DNA of 64,000 bases. Source: Candidatus Odyssella thessalonicensis L13. Its GTDB lineage: Bacteria > Pseudomonadota > Alphaproteobacteria > Paracaedibacterales > Paracaedibacteraceae. Positions 29,053 through 38,759 of this stretch are shown here, one piece after another. The position numbers were made by a program, and so were the translations under genes. A model generated the notes under the pieces. The model searched no databases. It was given only the letters and a program-made list of their open reading frames with translations, and was not told the origin of the DNA. The stretch lies in the NCBI RefSeq assembly GCF_000190415.1, contig NZ_AEWF01000005.1:123903-187902 (forward strand), given 5' to 3'. Position 1 is the first letter of the stretch. Each line of letters opens with the position of its first letter.

Positions 29053-29855
29053 TAGCCTTCAAGATGCTGTATAATTTTCTGTAACTCGTTTTTTAATAAT
29101 TCTTTGCCATAATTATCTAACTTATCTATTTTTGAATAGTCGGATCTGAAACTTGATCCGTTAAAAGACAATCTTAATAAAGATGAGAATTTATCATTTT
29201 TATTTAAAGAATTAAATACTTTATCCCGAATAGATTGGGTGTCTTTTAAATATGCTATGCTTTTCAAGAAGCCCATTTTTATGTCTTTCTGATGCAATAA
29301 ATGCTCTTTGACATCTTGAGGAAGACGTGAAATCGCCAGCAAATGCGTTATTTTCTGTTTAGAAACGCCGATCCTCTCCGCTAGTTCTACCTGGCTTCCA
29401 TACTTTTTATTTGACAAGGTTTTTTCTACGGCATCAGCAAGCTCAATAGGATGAAGATCAACGCGCTGAATATTTTCAATAAGAGCTATTTCTTCAGAAT
29501 CTTTATCCCTATCAAGAATCATGCATGGGACTTTATTAAGGCCAATCTTTCTAGCTGCATTAAGACGTCTTTCTCCTGATACAACTTCAAATTTACCTTG
29601 GAGAGTATCTGAAGGTATAATTTGCAAAGGTTGTATTATTCCATGAGCTTGAATAGATAAGGCTAACTCATTCAATAAATTTTCATCAATTTCTTTTCTG
29701 GCTTGATTCTTGAATGATATTATTAGCTCAGGGCTTAAGTAATAGATCTCTCCTTTTACTTCACTCATCCCAATACTAAGCCGATTCTCTGTAGAAGGCT
29801 TAGTGATCATTCTGTTCATACTTTCTGGTGGCTTCTTATATTTAACGTTACCCAT
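29052..29855 (-). CDS. parB: ParB-family partition protein
   Basis: The 267-residue protein has the ParB/Spo0J N-domain, with SIQAHGIIQPLQI, VVSGERRLNAARKIG (the CTP-binding GERR motif) and EEIALIENIQRVDLHPIE. The helix-turn-helix is GSQVELAERIGVSKQKITHLLAISRLP. A short C-terminal part would dimerise. It lies 14 bp after parA on the same strand, and two parS-like palindromes follow it. ParB loads at parS and ParA moves the complex, so this is a complete plasmid- or replicon-type partition locus. Confidence 0.94.
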   Translation of the reverse strand: MGNVKYKKPPESMNRMITKPSTENRLSIGMSEVKGEIYYLSPELIISFKNQARKEIDENLLNELALSIQAHGIIQPLQIIPSDTLQGKFEVVSGERRLNAARKIGLNKVPCMILDRDKDSEEIALIENIQRVDLHPIELADAVEKTLSNKKYGSQVELAERIGVSKQKITHLLAISRLPQDVKEHLLHQKDIKMGFLKSIAYLKDTQSIRDKVFNSLNKNDKFSSLLRLSFNGSSFRSDYSKIDKLDNYGKELLKNELQKIIQHLEG

Positions 29856-29869
29856 CTCTTATACCTTAA

Positions 29870-30676
29870 CTACTTATTCTCAGAGATCATAATTATATGA
29901 TGTATAATTTCTACAATATCTTCCCAAGCGTTCGAATTTTGTTTACAGAAAAAAGCAAGAGGCAGTGCAGATTTTGCAGAGATGTTAAAATCTTCAGATT
30001 TCCTTATTGCAAAATCTTTTTTTAGATACTCAGAGAAGTATTCTCTCAAAGTATGCATAGCCTCTGAAGAAGTGGATACTCTATCTTCATACTTATTAGG
30101 AATAACATGAATCAGAGGAACATCCTTTTTCATTTTCCAGAAAAAGCTTTTCATATCTTCATTAAGTAATGATAATCCCATTATACTGAACGGTTGAGTC
30201 TCGCAAACAATATTTATCACCTGTGCAGCATTTATAACATTACGGTTTATTTGATTAATGTTTGGATTAGCATCAATAATAATGAAGTCATATTCTTCAT
30301 AAAGTTGGTCTAATATGTCCTTAAGTAACTCTTCCTTCCTTGTTTGATGTATTAATTCCGCTTCTAGACGAGTAAGAGAGATATTAGACTGTATAAAATC
30401 TAGCCCTTCAGAAATAGTAATTATTGACTGCTTAATAGGTATCCCCTTTATAAGCACATCATATAATGTAGGGGCATTTAAATTAGGAGTAACGGCAAAA
30501 CAATTGGTTAAATTTGCTTGTGGGTCAGTATCAATAAGCAGAATCTTGAAGCCTAGAATTGATAAATGAGAAGCAATCTGAAAGGAAAGAGTTGTTTTAC
30601 CCACTCCTCCTTTAAAATTATAGAACGCATGTACTTTTCTAATAATACGGTGCTTGGAGGCAAAAATTTCTTTCAA
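29870..30676 (-). CDS. parA: ParA-family partition ATPase (parAB locus)
   Basis: The 268-residue ATPase has Walker A NFKGGVGKTTLSFQIA at about residues 19-34, IDTDPQANLTNCF and the Walker B region DFIIIDANPNINQI. The likely start is TTG 30676, whose bases overlap a TGA in another frame (TTGA). It lacks the N-terminal helix-turn-helix seen in the ParA at 25840, but degraded HTH-like coding lies directly upstream. It forms an operon with parB. Confidence 0.92.
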   Translation of the reverse strand: MKEIFASKHRIIRKVHAFYNFKGGVGKTTLSFQIASHLSILGFKILLIDTDPQANLTNCFAVTPNLNAPTLYDVLIKGIPIKQSIITISEGLDFIQSNISLTRLEAELIHQTRKEELLKDILDQLYEEYDFIIIDANPNINQINRNVINAAQVINIVCETQPFSIMGLSLLNEDMKSFFWKMKKDVPLIHVIPNKYEDRVSTSSEAMHTLREYFSEYLKKDFAIRKSEDFNISAKSALPLAFFCKQNSNAWEDIVEIIHHIIMISENK

Positions 30677-30836
30677 TATCTTTCTGCACCCTTCAACTGG
30701 ATACTTTCTATTTTTTTCGGAGAGTTAGGTAAAGGAAGAACATTAGCTTCCCGTAATCTTCTCATTATAATATCGTAAGAAAACTTTGAAAGTGCTGATA
30801 AATGTATGGGAGTCGGCCCTGTATCGTAGTATTGCA
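30677..30836 (-). pseudogene. Frameshifted N-terminal HTH remnant of ParA
   Basis: ATG 30836 opens MQYYDTGPTPIHLSALSKF, then the frame must shift to read SYDIIMRRLREANVLPLP and QLKGAERY, and shift again to enter ParA. The helix-turn-helix-like pattern and position match the N-terminal extension of the other ParA. The ParA core therefore probably lost its DNA-binding extension. Confidence 0.45.
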
Positions 30837-31203
30837 TTCTGTAATCCTCTCTTTTGCACTATAGCATTCTAATTCTGGATATCACAATTTTTTAGATGCG
30901 TTTGAGAAAAGAATACGTCTCTAATTTATTTTTCTGAAATTATAGTCGTATAACTTAAGGATAAATATAAGTATGAGAATGAGATTCTGGTAAGTTATTT
31001 AAAGTAGGTTCAGCTCGAAGAGAAAATTATTTAGAAGCAAAAAACCTATGCGATACCCACAGAGATCTGAGATATGTTTATGTGAGAAATGCAGCACTGA
31101 CATTGCATTAAACATGCGGCTGCTAGCTTTATTGATAATTTATTATAAACTGATATATTCTTATTCTTCTCTGTCTGACTATGCAGCTCTTATAAATGAT
31201 ATG

Positions 31204-31234
31204 TATACGATATGTATAGTATACATATCGTATA
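31204..31234. repeat. 31-bp perfect palindrome
   Basis: Arms TATACGATATGTATA are separated by a single G. It lies upstream of the parA start (30676). It may be an operator or part of a replication origin. Confidence 0.7.
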
Positions 31235-31340
31235 ATAGCTCTTCGTTCTAAGATGATCCCAGAAAATCTCGTGACAGTTTAAGATAATGATCAAGGAAAA
31301 CTGCGATTGACAAGACTAATTTAAAGCAATTACCTTATAT

Positions 31341-31373
31341 GTATATTATATGTAACATATACATATAATATAC
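31341..31373. repeat. 14-bp-arm inverted repeat
   Basis: GTATATTATATGTA and its complement are separated by ACATA. The right arm with its flank (ATACATATAATATACC) recurs at about 35062, upstream of the rep gene, which links the two regions. Confidence 0.65.
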
Positions 31374-31901
31374 CGCCCTTCTTTACGACAAGAAACCTTT
31401 AAGGTTTATAATAGTTAGAAAATTGTTTCTAACCATGTATAGATAGCAATTAAAAATGATAATATTTACAAGTCATTTAATATGTACTCTTTAAATAGTT
31501 CTTAGAAAAGGGGAATAATTTTGCCTTATTCACCCTCCTTCCAGCGCTACTAAAAAGGGAAGGTCCAGATTTTATAATTTAAAAAAGGGTTATAATATAA
31601 AATAAATATTATAAATTATATTAAGTAAATCATCCTAATAGTAATACTTAAATAGCTTTTTTAAACAGTGAGAGATAATAAATTTCAAAATTTTGATAAA
31701 CAAAACTTTTTTAATTGCCTTCGATCAGTATGTACAACAATCACTACTATACTGTGTTCAGAAAAAGGATTCCTTTATTATAGGACGATTGAACAATATT
31801 AGATTTATTTTTATGGCGAGGAAAGATCTTTTCAATCAAAGATTCTTAAAATGGAAATCACTATTATAAACAAGATTTCTTTGTAGCAGAATAAGCTAAT
31901 G

Positions 31902-33109
31902 TGTAAAAGTTAAGACTTGATCTAACAGTTACCCATTTTGGAGCTAGGTCTATTTTACTGTCAGATTAAGTTGAGGCTATCAACTTTTTCCTGCCAGATA
32001 GCTTTCACAGCAAGTAAAGTTTGCATGGGTGTACGCCCACAGCACATTTTACCCTGATGAGGTCGTTGATTATTATAATAATGAAGCCAATCATCTAGAT
32101 CTTTTTGCAATTCGTCAAGAGAGGTATAAATTTTCTTGCGAAATGTGATCTGATAAAACTCATTCAAGATAGTCCGGTGGAACCGTTCACAAATCCCATT
32201 CGTCTTAGGAGACCTAGCTTTAGTCTTGGTAGGCTCTATATCATTCACAGCCAAGTACAGGTGATAATCATGCTGTTCTACCTTGCCACAGTACTCTGTT
32301 CCTCTATCTGTCAAGATGCGCAATACACCTAACCCCTATTCTTCAAAGAAGGGAAGACCCCGATCATTAAGCAAATCAGCCGCAGTAATAGGTGTTTTCA
32401 TCGTGTAAAGCTTGGCATGAGCAATCTTGGAATACGTATCAACAAAGGTTTGCTGATAAGTGCGATCAACTCCTTTTAGAGTGCCAACGTAGAATGTATC
32501 CTGAGATCCTAGGTACCCTGGATGGGCGGTCTCAATTTCGCCGCAGGACACATCATCCTCTTTTTTTCTCTCCAGAGCTGCTAATTGGCTCTCGGTTAGA
32601 ATGAGATTGCCATTAGCTGCCTTGTGCTCTAGAACTTTTAACCGATCTTTTAAACATGCCAGACTATTTCTCAACCAAATACATCTAACCCCACTAGGGA
32701 AGACGAATATGCCTCTCTTGCGCAACTCATTACTAGGTCGTAGTTGGCCGTAAGCAGGCAATTCTATGGTAAGATCTATGACAGCTTTCTCAACTAACTC
32801 ATCTGTGCGATTTTTAAAGTTTGGTTGGCGTCGGCTTTTATCAAACAAGGCATCAACACCCCCTTCTTCAACCGCAGCCTTATACCGATAAAAAGTATCT
32901 CTCGAGAAGCCCATCACCTTACAGGCTTTTGAGACATTTCCCAGTTCTTCGGCTAAATTTAATAGTCCTACTTTGTTTTTTATGATTTTTTCATTATATT
33001 GATATACGAGGTTATCCTTTCTTTTTTTGATACTTATTCGTCATAACTATCAAAACGGCTAACCTCACTCTTTTCAAGTTCAGTGTCTGCTCAAGTCCGA
33101 ACTAATGCA
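31902..33109. mobile_element. Degenerate IS481-family insertion sequence
   Basis: Imperfect terminal inverted repeats of 26 bp are visible: TGTAAAAGTTAAGACTTGAT... at 31902 and, on the other strand, TGCATTAGTTCGGACTTGAG... from 33109, with 18 of 26 positions matching. They enclose a transposase gene. The right end runs into a short tandem GCAGCTAAT repeat (33103-33127). The length of about 1.2 kb fits the family. Confidence 0.75.
31961..32917 (-). pseudogene. IS481-type transposase with internal stop
   Basis: The N-terminal HTH part (MGFSRDTFYRYKAAVEEGG) and the DDE core (ETAHPGYLGSQDTFYVGTLK, QQTFVDTYSKIAHAKLYTMK) are interrupted by an in-frame TAG at 32336-32338 after LPFFEE. The same frame continues with LRILTDRGTEYCGKVE and KTNGICERFHRTILNEFYQ to the stop at 31961. 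The frame is also open upstream of 32917 (NLAEELGNVSKACKV), so the true start lies further out and may be non-ATG. Confidence 0.9.
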
Positions 33110-33450
33110 GCTAATGCAGCTAATGCAATGATTATGATAGCTCGACAATAAATATGATTTCGCTTCGCTTGTGAAATCAAATGATCTCAATAGAATGGCT
33201 GCTCACCATCACACTGACAAAAGTTTCTTAATAGAGTTCTTAAGGAAAGTATCCTTTTCATGCTAATATATTACCGCGGTGCAGGACCTTCCAATCTTTA
33301 TCCGTTATTCTTATTATTCTCTATAGATGATATGGTGGACATGGAACAATATTAATGTCATCCATTCTGTCTTCCTAAGGCACACTATCTGTCTCTCTTT
33401 TATATTGTAAAATTTGGAATTTAAATATATATATTCTATATTTATATCAT
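33110..33450. other. Intergenic, no gene seen
   Basis: AT-rich stretch between the insertion sequence and the rep stop. It has only the GCAGCTAAT tandem at its edge. Confidence 0.4.
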
Positions 33451-34503
33451 CTATATTTGATTAAGAATGTCTCTATACTCACGCGCAATAAAATCTTCAT
33501 GAAACTTTGAAGGAGCTATATACGTGATTTTATCTTGAGATACAAAAAACTTTAAAGTTTTAAACCAATGCTTGTAGGCAAAGACGCCATATACCTTAAG
33601 TAATTTCAAGCGTACCTCTTTGCATTTCTCCGATTCAGATAGCTGGCAGATATCCTTATACATTTCACGCATGAGTGCTTGTTCATCTGTAATGAAAGGC
33701 AAAGGCTTTACTCCAAATTCTCCAGCATTTATCCTATCAATAATTCCGTACTTTAAGGCCCAATAGATAGATAACTTAAAGTTTTGGCTAGTAATATAAG
33801 AACTGGATGCAATAACTTTACAATAATGCTTCCATTTAATTATTTCTGAATTGAATTTCCTTTTTAAGGCCGAAAGTAATAAAGGTACTAAGTCACGTCT
33901 TAAGGCGGTCTGGCTATTAGGAAATGTGGCATTCCAATAATTCACCATATCATGTACTATGTTTGCATTACTCTCTGTTGCAGGTACTTCGTTGCTGGGT
34001 ATACATTGTGAGATTGATAGCTCTTGCTTATCTTCTTGCGGCTCATAATTTTCCTTCTTATTTGCTTTTTCAGATATATTACAATCTCTGTTTGTATTTT
34101 TTGTTTTAACCATTAGGACATCTTGTCTGGTACATACGGACACTGAGAGCGTATCCTGAGGAATTTTCAGCTGCTCAAATAACTGATTCAAGCGTTCATA
34201 GTTAATAGTATAATAATTAGTCCGATTAGATTTATAGTCAGCTAGCTTAGCGACAAGTAAAACGCCCGCATCTCTCAGAGAGGCCACAATGCGCCGAATT
34301 TGCCGATCTGACACGCCTATTTGCTTACTCCATTGTTCTGCTGTATTAAAGACCCACCGCTTACCATTGTGAATAATGCCAGAACGGGTAACTGTAATCC
34401 AATAATTCAGTTGACTCAAAAATGCTGCAGTTGTCGCACCAAAATGACGCACTACTTCAGGACGCACCACAATTATAGAATTGACTTTTTTAGCGACAGG
34501 CAT
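33451..34503 (-). CDS. Plasmid-type replication initiator with DnaA-domain-I-like C-terminus
   Basis: The 350-residue protein starts with a winged helix (AAFLSQLNYWITVTRSG, TAEQWSKQIGVSDRQIRRIV) of the kind found in plasmid and phage replication organisers. A polar linker follows (about 120-185), then a helical middle. The last 60 residues (VYGVFAYKHWFKTLKFFV, ITYIAPSKFHEDFIAREY) recall the DnaA N-terminal domain that contacts helicase. Rickettsiales plasmids carry replication proteins of this make-up. AAGGAGG precedes ATG 34503. Palindromes, ParA/ParB and parS nearby support a plasmid origin. Confidence 0.72.
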   Translation of the reverse strand: MPVAKKVNSIIVVRPEVVRHFGATTAAFLSQLNYWITVTRSGIIHNGKRWVFNTAEQWSKQIGVSDRQIRRIVASLRDAGVLLVAKLADYKSNRTNYYTINYERLNQLFEQLKIPQDTLSVSVCTRQDVLMVKTKNTNRDCNISEKANKKENYEPQEDKQELSISQCIPSNEVPATESNANIVHDMVNYWNATFPNSQTALRRDLVPLLLSALKRKFNSEIIKWKHYCKVIASSSYITSQNFKLSIYWALKYGIIDRINAGEFGVKPLPFITDEQALMREMYKDICQLSESEKCKEVRLKLLKVYGVFAYKHWFKTLKFFVSQDKITYIAPSKFHEDFIAREYRDILNQI

Positions 34504-34604
34504 CTGATTCCTCCTTGGGCATCAGATGCAAATACAATATAAAATTAAACATTGCATAAACCTCCGAATTAATTCGTTAAGATTTACGCAAGAAATAGAA
34601 TCAC

Positions 34605-34711
34605 TTGACATTAATCACAATCTAATGATAATGTTAATATAATGAGTATATGTGTTTCGTTTCTCGCGTAAACACTCTAATAGAAGCCCCTGCTACGAAC
34701 GGGGGTTTTTT
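34605..34711 (+). ncRNA. Candidate short RNA antisense to the rep leader
   Basis: A promoter-like TTGACA (34605-34610) and GATAAT (34627-34632, 16-bp spacer) precede a GC hairpin, GCCCCTGCTACGAACGGGGG, followed by T6 (34686-34711). This would give an RNA of about 70 nt on the strand opposite rep, whose coding start lies at 34503. If the rep promoter lies beyond 34711, the RNA would pair with the rep leader, the usual way plasmids set copy number. Inference from sequence signals only. Confidence 0.45.
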
Positions 34712-36291
34712 CATTTCTGTTTTAATAAACTTCTCAATAGTCTCCTTAATAGGATTTAATCTTTATTTAATCCTGTTAACAGATTCATCACTTTCTTCCC
34801 TTCTCTTATAGCTAACTACTAAGATTAAGTAAGATATATTTTTATGCTGCCAACTTCATCTTTAAAAAACAATCGATTTTTTTAATAATTATCAAAATGT
34901 TGAAAAAAAGTATTTAATACTTATTTCATATGTGAAGCATATATATACTATATGTATTTGTATTTTTTAACATACATATATTATACATATAGTTTTTATA
35001 TTCCATATATAAGTAATATTTATATTATATGTAGGCCAATCAAATAACATACTTATCACATACATATAATATACCTATAATATAGCTAAATTTAACCAAA
35101 TTTAAGAAAGAAGGAGAAAAAAGATAAGATTATTAATGCAGAAGCATGAAATTTTGCGAGAAGAGAAGAAATTCAAAAGAAATTTTAATGCTGATCCTGA
35201 TTTTATGGCTATAAAATATAGATATTAAAGTAAGGATTAAATCACTAATCTTAAGATAAAATATTTAAGAAGCTAGCACATTATAGCAAAAATTATTAAA
35301 AACCCCTTGTAGGTACAAATATTATTGCTACAGAAAATATATTGTTTACGAAGATAGTCTTAAGATTTTCCCTTAATAGTGGGTGTAGAAGTTTCTCATC
35401 CAAGAAATAAAAGGCATCACCATTTAGCATACTTAAAATTGCTTGCAGTTAATAAATCTTTATCTTGCTCAAATTAGTGACGTCAGAAATAAAAAGTTGA
35501 GTAGGGAGAGCTTAAGAATTTTTAATGCTGCTCATAGATTGTTTAAGGACCTTTCTATTCTGCCTTGTTGACTATCAACAAATATCACGCGTTTAAAGCG
35601 TTTATTTTTTATAATTCTCTTCTTTTAGCTGAAAAAGACATGGAACTCATAATTCCAATGATGACCACCGATACTAATTTAAGCTTCAAAGCACTTAAGG
35701 TCTGGTCTTGATTTTTTAAATGCTAAGTCTAATCAAAGTTTCTGGCAATTTTTATGTTCAATAAACAGTTAATCACCCCTATGAATAGTTATGTATAATA
35801 TTCTAAGGTATAGGTAGGGAAGGAGTCTTTAAAGGAAAATTAGAAATATATACCGCAGTTTTATAAGATACATATAGCATACATATATGATATAGTACGA
35901 AGAAAATCTTAAGTAGCTTAAGGGAGAAGATTTTGTACTCTTTTAAAAAGTTGCATAGATATATTAGTCTCATCTAAAGCCTTTTAATATCATTGATGGC
36001 AAAACAGTTATAACATAAGAATAAATTAAGCATATCCAATACCCCAATGTTATACTAGGAATAAAGTATTTATTAGAGAGTGGACAATTTATAAGTAAAT
36101 AATAAAAATGCTAAAACTTAAAAAACCACCTGTCTAAAATTTACCCAAGAAAATTTATTTCTATTTTCTTGCTCTTAAGTAATAAAAGTTACTAAATTTG
36201 TTGGAGAAATTTTCTTAATTTTTCACATTATTTATTTCTTATTGTTGCTCGTAAATTGAACGGTAAAACATCTAAAATAGGAACAATTTTA
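34712..36291. other. AT-rich gene-free region with ATACATATA-type repeats, possible origin
   Basis: Between about 34930 and 35100, and again near 35870, words such as ATACATATA, TATATGTA and TATACATATAG recur in both orientations. One inverted pair spans CTATATGTA...TACATATAG (about 34949-34992). No gene is visible. The position upstream of rep, the AT-richness and the repeats shared with 31341-31373 suggest an origin or incompatibility region. Confidence 0.4.
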
Positions 36292-37593
36292 ATGCAGGTA
36301 AGTAATAATAGCTCCGCTCCTTCATACAAAACTTTATTAGCTTGTATGGGGGGGAATATTATAGAGTGGTATGATTTTATGATATATGGATATTTTTCCA
36401 GTATTATAGCTCAGCTATTCTTTCCTTCTACCAATAAAACTGCATCATTACTCCTCTCTCTTCTCGTCTTTGCAATTGGAGTAATTGCACGCCCTATAGG
36501 GGGGATATTGATTGGTCATATGGGCGATAGAGTTAGCCGTAAAAAGTCTTTAATTTTATCCGTATATCTTATGTTCTTTGCAACTGCTTTAATTGGTTTG
36601 CTACCCACTTATGAAAGTATAGGGTTGTGGGCACCACTTATGCTATTTGCTCTCAGAATAATACAGGGCTTAGCAATGGGGGGCGAATATGCCGGAACAA
36701 TGGTCTTTATGGTTGAGATTGCTCCTAATGAACGTAAGGGCTTATACGGTAGCTTTGCCGCTTTGAGTTTAGTAGTAGGAATGCTTTTAGCCTCAGTTGT
36801 AACCTTATTAATACATCAGTTCTCCAACGAGCAAATTCTTGCAGGAGTATGGCGCTTACCATTTTTACTAAGTGTCCTCGGCCTTGCTTGTACTCTTTAT
36901 ATGAGACGTAATCTCATTGATCCTTCCTATTTTGATTATGTGAAGGCTAGAAAACAACTTTCTTCCTCTCCCTTTAAGCAGATGTATTCTACAAATCTAC
37001 CCTTAATAATTCGAATGATTCTCTTACAAACAGTTCTAGCAATTGGAATGTATACCATTACTGTTTACTTCGTTAATTATGTACGCGAGTATTTACAATC
37101 ATACAATCATTATGGCTTTGCTATTAATTTGATAGGCATGGTAGTGCTTGGTTTTAGTACTGTCTTATCAGGGTGGCTTTCAGATGTGTACGGTAGAAGA
37201 CAAATATTATTATGGGCATCTGTCCTAATTATATTTTCTAGTTTTATTTCCGTTTATTTGTCTACCTTTGGACACATAAGTCTGTATCTGCTTTCTCAAA
37301 TTATTTTGTGCTTCGCAGTAGGTCAATTTTTAGGTACCACTCCCAGTGCCTTAGCTGAGATTTTTGCGTCGGAGATCCGATATACTTCATGCGCCTTTAC
37401 GAATAATGTGGCTATGGCAATCTTCGGTGGTACTGCACCAACAGTTATATTTTATGGATTAAAGTTAACTGAGGATCCTTATGTTCCCGCTTATTATCTT
37501 ACAATAGGAGCAATTATTTCCTTTATAAGCATAAAGGCGGTTTACCGTAATAGCAGGGATTCTATTGGACGATTCCAAGAGGTTCAAGAATAA
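36292..37593 (+). CDS. MFS transporter, ProP-like (MHS family)
   Basis: This is a 12-helix carrier of about 433 residues. Family marks are NIIEWYDFMIYGYFSSIIA in helix 1, GHMGDRVSRKKSL in loop 2-3, LRIIQGLAMGGEYAGTMVF and SDVYGRRQ in the second half. These fit metabolite:H+ symporters such as ProP, which take up proline, betaine or dicarboxylates. I prefer ATG 36292 (MQVSNNSSAP), with AGGA nearby; the frame also reaches a TTG at 36256. Intracellular Rickettsiales often carry several ProP copies. It is convergent with the luxR-type gene. Confidence 0.88.
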   Translation: MQVSNNSSAPSYKTLLACMGGNIIEWYDFMIYGYFSSIIAQLFFPSTNKTASLLLSLLVFAIGVIARPIGGILIGHMGDRVSRKKSLILSVYLMFFATALIGLLPTYESIGLWAPLMLFALRIIQGLAMGGEYAGTMVFMVEIAPNERKGLYGSFAALSLVVGMLLASVVTLLIHQFSNEQILAGVWRLPFLLSVLGLACTLYMRRNLIDPSYFDYVKARKQLSSSPFKQMYSTNLPLIIRMILLQTVLAIGMYTITVYFVNYVREYLQSYNHYGFAINLIGMVVLGFSTVLSGWLSDVYGRRQILLWASVLIIFSSFISVYLSTFGHISLYLLSQIILCFAVGQFLGTTPSALAEIFASEIRYTSCAFTNNVAMAIFGGTAPTVIFYGLKLTEDPYVPAYYLTIGAIISFISIKAVYRNSRDSIGRFQEVQE

Positions 37594-37601
37594 ACTTGAG
37601 A

Positions 37602-37619
37602 GGGGGCTGGAAAGTCCCC
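37602..37619. terminator. Hairpin between MFS gene and luxR-type gene
   Basis: GGGGGCT pairs with AGTCCCC around GGAA. The downstream plus strand is only loosely T-rich (AACTTTTATTTA). It probably terminates one or both convergent genes. Confidence 0.5.
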
Positions 37620-37630
37620 AAAGCTAACTT

Positions 37631-38482
37631 TTATTTATGAGCAATAAGAGTTAGCGTACTATTTAGAGCCTCAATCAATTCTGATTGATAAGAAAGTCCT
37701 AACTTTGTCTTCATATTATCTAGATAGCCCTCGACTGTTCTAGGTGAAAGGCCTAGAAAAATTGCAATCTCTTTTGCTGTTTTTCCGGTGCTCAATAATT
37801 TTAGGCATCGGCTTTCTTGTTTAGAGAGGTAACATACTCCGTACTTTCCATGAATAGGTAATTGCTTAATCTCAGTCTGCTGCAAAAAGTGAATCAAGCT
37901 AGAGTGATCAAGGGTATGATAAGAAGAGGGCTCAAATATAAGATGAGTATCCTGGCAAACAGCAAGATTCTTCTCTTCGGGAGTACTTATGATATCAAAA
38001 GCTGAAGCATTAAAATATGCAATAAAACGCTCTATATATGGTAAAATAGTAAAATAAACGTTAGGATCTTGATAGCGATCAGGGTTGGTAGAGAAGGTCC
38101 ATAACTCAATGGAATCTTCATGTTTCCTATAAAAGTTCATTCCATTCCACATTCCCCAATTGTTTAGAGCTTCTAAAAAGTGATCTGTAGCTTTTTGGGG
38201 CCATAAAACACGGTAAAAGTTCTCCGATGAGAGAGTATTACCCATGGCATTACAGAAAAATCTCCCATGGGTATGAATATTTTCTAAATGATATTCTACC
38301 CACGCATCGTTAGTAGAGATGAAAAGATATCGGCCATTTTTTAAAATTTTCTTATATCCAAATGTTGTTAACCCAAAGGTTTTCAGTAAGGGATCACTTA
38401 GCTCTTTTAGTCTGTCACCCAAGCCTAAAGCATAGGCAAGCGCTTTTATATTCTGGGTCTCAAATTCTTTGTTTGGCACCAT
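37631..38482 (-). CDS. LuxR-type transcriptional regulator
   Basis: The 283-residue protein has a C-terminal LuxR/GerE helix-turn-helix, LSKQESRCLKLLSTGKTAKEIAIFLGLSPRTVEGYLDNMKTKLG split over about residues 218-262. The N-terminal 200 residues do not show the Trp/Tyr/Asp pattern of acyl-homoserine-lactone sensors clearly (WNGMNFYRKHEDSIELWTF is the nearest segment), so the ligand is open. No receiver domain and no LuxI are seen, making it a LuxR-solo type. A palindrome lies 23-41 bp upstream. Confidence 0.82.
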   Translation of the reverse strand: MVPNKEFETQNIKALAYALGLGDRLKELSDPLLKTFGLTTFGYKKILKNGRYLFISTNDAWVEYHLENIHTHGRFFCNAMGNTLSSENFYRVLWPQKATDHFLEALNNWGMWNGMNFYRKHEDSIELWTFSTNPDRYQDPNVYFTILPYIERFIAYFNASAFDIISTPEEKNLAVCQDTHLIFEPSSYHTLDHSSLIHFLQQTEIKQLPIHGKYGVCYLSKQESRCLKLLSTGKTAKEIAIFLGLSPRTVEGYLDNMKTKLGLSYQSELIEALNSTLTLIAHK

Positions 38483-38504
38483 TTATATTGTCCTATTTCA
38501 AATG

Positions 38505-38523
38505 TAGGAGAACCACTCTCCTA
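38505..38523. promoter_or_regulatory. 19-bp palindrome upstream of luxR-type gene
   Basis: TAGGAGA-ACCAC-TCTCCTA, perfect arms of seven bases. Its size and location suit an operator of the LuxR-type protein or its repressor. Confidence 0.5.
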
Positions 38524-38759
38524 GACGCGTTACTAGAACTTAGCCGCTATCTTATTATGATTTTTTAGCCATACATTCTACCGTGAATCTGTTTTTTGGC
38601 ATAGCGTATTAATTGCGGTATTTATTTAATCAAAATTTACCATAAATTAGCTAATGCGTCACGCAATATTAGTCCCTTTATTCCTTGCTTTTATCAAGTT
38701 TAAGTTTTTGAAAAATAATCATAATCAACCTACAGTTGAAATTTCAGGAGGAAATAAAA

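Noticed and set aside
38724..38740. TCAAC-CTACA-GTTGA before the cupin gene as a member of the tandem TCAACC family
   Set aside because: It is an inverted rather than tandem repeat and lacks the RTARGTA part; it may be a separate operator.
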